Positions 60,587 to 64,000 of a stretch of 64,000 nucleotides of DNA are shown here, in pieces. Source of the DNA: Hymenobacter caeli (GTDB lineage Bacteria > Bacteroidota > Bacteroidia > Cytophagales > Hymenobacteraceae). Positions within the stretch are counted from its first letter, which is position 1; each line of letters starts with the position of its first letter. The stretch covers positions 186,001-250,000 of the forward strand of contig NZ_JABSNP010000003.1 of the NCBI RefSeq assembly GCF_013294115.1, in the 5' to 3' direction. A model generated the notes under the pieces. The model did not search any database. It was not told the DNA's origin and saw only the letters and a list, made by a program, of their open reading frames with translations. The position numbers and the translations under genes were made by a program.

Positions 60587-60994
60587 GCGGGGCAGAAAGA
60601 ATGCCCACAAAGAAACCCTGCCGGGCGCAAAGCGCCGGGCTGCCCCTGCGGCAGCCTGCCGGGGGCCCCGGGCCAAGTCGTTGCACCCTGCTTGGCCCAT
60701 CCCCGCTGCCCGCCCAGAATAAGCTCGGCAGTATAGGGTAGTGCCAAACCCCGGTAGGCTAGGGCAAACCCCACGCCTTGCGGCATAGTGCACGCAGCCC
60801 TCAAATAAGTTAAATAGGCTTAAAACAACAAGTTCGGGGCTGTACTATAACAAACAAATCATTTTTCAAAGATTCATTTTAAAACCCGAACGCTGGGTAT
60901 GATGATGCGTATATGCGCCCCGAATAAGATGATTAATATTGCAAATATTTCTTCTTGACATACAACTTACTCGAAACACTTTTACCCGTTAATC
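60587..60994. other. Intergenic gap, AT-rich second half
   Basis: No gene seen. From about 60800 to 60994 the sequence becomes AT-rich, contrasting with the rest of the window, and continues into the less GC-rich gene that follows. It presumably contains that gene's promoter, but no confident -33/-7 pair could be assigned. Confidence 0.5.
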
Positions 60995-63757
60995 ATGAAA
61001 CATTTTACTCTTATTCAAAGGCTGTGGAGCACTTCGCAACCCACGACCTTTTTTATATCGTTGCTGGCACTGCTGGTAGGGCTCGGCCCGGTGCAATCGG
61101 TAATGGGCCAGGCATCAACCGTCAATTTTCGGAACGTTATCGTCGCCTCGGGCACTAGTGCCGCGTCGGCCTCTACCAGTACGTATGATGCTGTTTCCAC
61201 CACTGGCGGAACCGGCGTTTTTGCAAACACTGATTTTGGCTCACTTGACGTAAGCGCTGGTCGGTTACTGCTCCAAGGCGGTGCTATACAGATAGTTGAA
61301 GCCCCGAATGAAAACTATATTAAAGCGTTTGTCAATTTTGTTGTAGCTCCTGGTACGCTGTCAACCACCCCAAATCCAGGACTTACCCAATCGGTACAGT
61401 TGACATCGGTTAGCTATGATGCAGTATCTAAAACCCGGACTTTTTCGCTCAGTAACGCTGCTCAGGACATCCTCGCCTTGGCTACCACTGCTGGCACCGG
61501 CACCAGCTACCGTTTTGATATTGGCGTGAGTGCCGAAGGGCAGGATGATAACGGCGATGCAATCCCTGCCATTGTTTCACAACGGCGCAAATCGGTATTC
61601 ACCGCCACCGGTACCCGCAATATCACCACCGGTATTAGCAACTCTAGCATTGTTGTGAGTCCCAACACTACGGCCAACAATACCACCTATGGAGCTTCTT
61701 CGGGCGGCTCGCCGCTGTTCGACGGCGCTAACCTGGGCTCGTACGACGTGAACCTGGGCAAACTCTACTTAAATGGAGGGTCGGCGACCATTACCACCGG
61801 CAACGGCGACCAGGTAACGCAAGCGCGACTGAATTATCGCGTGTTTAAGAACGGCACCACTAGCAACGCTCCCTTCTCCAGTCTGGTGCTCAACCCCGGC
61901 ACCACCGCCAATGGAGCCACTAGGTACTCGCTCACCGATGCACAGCAAAACCTTATCAGCATTCAGGCCGCAGGCGCGGGGGCTGGTACGTTTAACGTGC
62001 AGGTGTATTTCAACGCGGATGTGACGACCTCCAACGGAACGAGTGTTCTTATTTCGGACGACAATAACAGCAAATACTACACTGCCCAATTTACTACCAC
62101 CGGCAGTCCGATTGCTTCCACCACCTGGATAAGCACCACTAGTAACAACTGGCTGGATGCTGCTAACTGGAGCAATGGGGTGCCAAACCGCAACACCAGC
62201 GCCATTATTCCGGCTAAGGACGAAACCAATCCGACTACCAGCACACCGATTCTGGATAGCCCCACCGCGTTGTACGAGGTGCAGAACCTGACCCTCAACG
62301 GAGCTAATAACTCGACCCGGGCGCTGGTGCGCGTGGGCCCCGTAACCGCTACCGGCAACCAGCCCGTGGGCGCCACGCTACGCATCTACGGCGACTTAAA
62401 TAACACCGCTGGTGGGCTGCTAGCGGGCAACAGTGGCAGCAACGGAATTGCTAACCCACAGACGAACTCCACGGTGGTATTCGCTGGCGACGCCCAAACG
62501 GCCAGCAACGTCAACGGAGTCAATACGCTCACTGGGGGCAACCAAAAAATATTCGGAAATACCATTATCACTGACATTCGCATCGAAGGAACAGGGGTAA
62601 AAGCCGTTTACAACTCGCTGAATGCACCCAACACGTTCGTCTTTGCTTCGGGTATTAATGCAATTGTACGCACCGTGTTGGCCGACGGTAGCCTGAATAC
62701 TTCCCAGACCTCTATTGTGGACTTGAAAGATTCTGGTATCCTCTCCGGCGAAACAAATACCGCTTACATCGAAGGTAGTACGAAAGCGGACCGCCCACTA
62801 CAGGCCAACATCAAGCAGACGTTTGGCAACATCGGCATTGACATTACGCCCAACCGCGACATCCCAACCCCTAATGTTTCAATTACCCGCACCGTGGGCG
62901 ACCCGTTCACCGGGCCAGTGGGCACGAGCGCCAAAGGCATTAAGCGCCAGTATGGGGTGACGGGCGATGTGAATAACAACACGACGTCGGACGTGGTGTT
63001 CCACTACCTCAACTCGGCTAACGAGCTGAACGGTAACCCGGAGCCCAACCTGGTCATGTTCCGCACGGCCAACAACGCCGTGCCGTTCGTGCCCCTGGGC
63101 GGCACCGTGGATTTGACTAACCACACGGTTACGATTCTATCTTACAGCGGCCCCATCAACACCGTCACCCTGGGCGACAAGAACAACCCGCTGCCCGTTA
63201 CGCTGACCAGCTTTGCCGCCGTGCGCAAAAACAGCAGCGTGCTCGTGACCTGGGCCACGGCCACGGAAACCAACAACAAGGGATTCTACGTGCAGGAGTC
63301 GGCCGACGGCATTACCTTCCACACCGTGGGCTTCGTGGCCAGCCAAGCTACCAACAGCACCAAGGCTTTGCAGTACAGCTTCACCGACGCGGAAACCACC
63401 GCCGCTGGTACCCGCTATTACCGCCTCCAGCAGATGGACCTGGACGGCAAGGTGGCCTACTTCGGCCCCCGCGCGGTGCAGATGGACGGCACCATCGCCG
63501 CCAACCCGGCCACGGCCTACCCCAACCCGTTCACCGGCAGCCTGAGCCTGGAGTTAGTGAGCCCGTCGGCCGGCCCGGCCCTGGTGCGCATCAGCGACCT
63601 GACCGGCCGCACCGTGCGGGAGCAAGCGTTTTCCGCCCTCGCCGGCACCAGTACCCTGGCCCTGGACGGCGTGAGTGACCTGAAAAGCGGCATTTACGTG
63701 CTGCATTTCGTTGCGCCCACGGGCAAAACCACCAACCTGAAAGTGGTGAAGCAATAA
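60995..63757 (+). CDS. Large T9SS-exported protein with C-terminal sorting domain
   Basis: 920 residues. A signal peptide-like helix (FFISLLALLVGLGPVQSVMG) is followed by about 700 residues rich in Thr, Ser, Asn and Gly that form repeated beta-structures: two related segments (VFANTDFGSLDVSAGRLLLQ and LFDGANLGSYDVNLGKLYLN) suggest an internal duplication. Then come WISTTSNNWLDAANWSNGVP, typical of large Bacteroidota surface proteins, an Ig-like block (LPVTLTSFAAVRKNSSVLVT), and a type A T9SS sorting domain (ATAYPNPFTGSLSLELVSPS; LKSGIYVLHFVAPTGKTTNL). Likely an adhesin or surface-layer protein. Its first two thirds use visibly more A/T-ending codons than the neighbours and the C-terminal third is GC-rich like the genome, suggesting a mosaic origin. 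Confidence 0.88.
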   Translation: MKHFTLIQRLWSTSQPTTFFISLLALLVGLGPVQSVMGQASTVNFRNVIVASGTSAASASTSTYDAVSTTGGTGVFANTDFGSLDVSAGRLLLQGGAIQIVEAPNENYIKAFVNFVVAPGTLSTTPNPGLTQSVQLTSVSYDAVSKTRTFSLSNAAQDILALATTAGTGTSYRFDIGVSAEGQDDNGDAIPAIVSQRRKSVFTATGTRNITTGISNSSIVVSPNTTANNTTYGASSGGSPLFDGANLGSYDVNLGKLYLNGGSATITTGNGDQVTQARLNYRVFKNGTTSNAPFSSLVLNPGTTANGATRYSLTDAQQNLISIQAAGAGAGTFNVQVYFNADVTTSNGTSVLISDDNNSKYYTAQFTTTGSPIASTTWISTTSNNWLDAANWSNGVPNRNTSAIIPAKDETNPTTSTPILDSPTALYEVQNLTLNGANNSTRALVRVGPVTATGNQPVGATLRIYGDLNNTAGGLLAGNSGSNGIANPQTNSTVVFAGDAQTASNVNGVNTLTGGNQKIFGNTIITDIRIEGTGVKAVYNSLNAPNTFVFASGINAIVRTVLADGSLNTSQTSIVDLKDSGILSGETNTAYIEGSTKADRPLQANIKQTFGNIGIDITPNRDIPTPNVSITRTVGDPFTGPVGTSAKGIKRQYGVTGDVNNNTTSDVVFHYLNSANELNGNPEPNLVMFRTANNAVPFVPLGGTVDLTNHTVTILSYSGPINTVTLGDKNNPLPVTLTSFAAVRKNSSVLVTWATATETNNKGFYVQESADGITFHTVGFVASQATNSTKALQYSFTDAETTAAGTRYYRLQQMDLDGKVAYFGPRAVQMDGTIAANPATAYPNPFTGSLSLELVSPSAGPALVRISDLTGRTVREQAFSALAGTSTLALDGVSDLKSGIYVLHFVAPTGKTTNLKVVKQ

Positions 63758-63773
63758 GCTTCTTTCAAACCAA

Positions 63774-63807
63774 AAAAAGCCGCTCCCTGCAAAGGGAGCG
63801 GCTTTTT
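63774..63807. terminator. Strong terminator after the T9SS gene
   Basis: AAAAAGCCGCTCCCT, a GCAA loop and the full complement ending in TTTTT: a 15-bp perfect stem. A- and T-runs on both sides let it serve the convergent gene as well. Confidence 0.9.
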
Positions 63808-63825
63808 GCATTGTAGCCTCCGGCT

Positions 63826-64000
63826 TTAGCCGCGCGGCATGGACGTGCCGGGCTTGCCCGTTTTGGCCACGGGGCGGAACATGGGGTCCACGGCGTCCAT
63901 GTCGAGGAAATGGGTGAAGGTGTCGCCGCGCAGGCCCAGGCGGATGGTTTCGAGGCTCACGATTTCGTTGGGCGCAATGTTGCCCAGGTTCACGTTGGCC
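63826..64000 (-). CDS. Phosphosulfolactate synthase-like protein (C-terminus only)
   Basis: The last 57 codons of a minus-strand gene entering from the right edge. The sequence [20 protein letters not shown] followed by LGLRGDTF matches the C-terminal strand-loop of phosphosulfolactate synthase (ComA), which joins sulfite to phosphoenolpyruvate. The remaining ~27 residues ([15 protein letters not shown]) are a nonconserved tail. In Bacteroidota such genes may feed sulfonate or sulfonolipid synthesis (inference). The stop codon is at 63826-63828. Confidence 0.7.
   Translation of the reverse strand, partial: ANVNLGNIAPNEIVSLETIRLGLRGDTFTHFLDMDAVDPMFRPVAKTGKPGTSMPRG

Overview
The window looks like chromosomal DNA from a GC-rich member of the Bacteroidota, most likely Hymenobacter or a close relative (inference). 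The evidence is type IX secretion C-terminal domains on secreted proteins, PorT-like and DUF4468-type proteins, Bacteroidota promoters of the TTG-N19-TAnnTTTG type (clearest before a tRNA-Gly), weak or absent Shine-Dalgarno sequences, and many short palindromic repeat families between genes. There is no rRNA operon, transposase, integrase, prophage or CRISPR array.

Layout. 1-9.8 kb: a truncated lamin-tail-domain protein, aspartate-semialdehyde dehydrogenase, 3-methyladenine DNA glycosylase, a secreted sugar-dehydrogenase-like protein, a divergent pair of metal transporters (CDF efflux and Nramp uptake) around a DtxR/MntR-type palindrome, and an envelope protein. 9.9-13.8 kb: a thioredoxin-fold protein and a probable copper-handling group (AraC-type regulator with an HMA-like N-terminus, Cys-rich four-helix copper-binding protein, Met/His-rich outer-membrane protein). 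14-20.8 kb: a B12-binding/radical-SAM protein, a methyltransferase, a hydrolase-like lipoprotein without a visible catalytic triad, a GNAT, tRNA-Gly(CCC) and small proteins. 20.9-30.3 kb: a signalling block with a multi-PAS histidine kinase, a CheB methylesterase, a CheB-CheR-PAS fusion and a HisKA_3-type PAS kinase. 30.5-33 kb: a GH26 beta-mannanase and a DASH-type cryptochrome.

33-52.7 kb is a potassium island. It holds two Kup transporters, a complete kdp operon (31-aa small ORF, kdpF, kdpA, kdpB, kdpC, then a porin), a split KdpD (N-terminal sensor plus separate HAMP/PAS histidine kinase) and a sigma-54 response regulator. Divergent from the kdp operon lies a second unit: a 103-aa protein, a divergent kdpA paralog and a second kdpC, with no kdpB. 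The spacer between the two units carries four copies of a 12-bp motif, CAWWWTGGTAGG, flanked on each side by a sigma-54-like GG-N10-GC element. This is the most unusual feature of the window and suggests co-regulated Kdp and 'kdpB-less' Kdp modules.

52.8-64 kb: uvrB, two secreted/hypothetical proteins, an ECF sigma factor with an overlapping anti-sigma/beta-barrel gene, aroE, a DedA protein, a large T9SS-exported protein and the C-terminus of a phosphosulfolactate-synthase-like protein.

At least five families of inverted repeats fill intergenic gaps. One element has perfect 42-bp arms, and inverted repeats occupy most of the larger gaps between the potassium genes.
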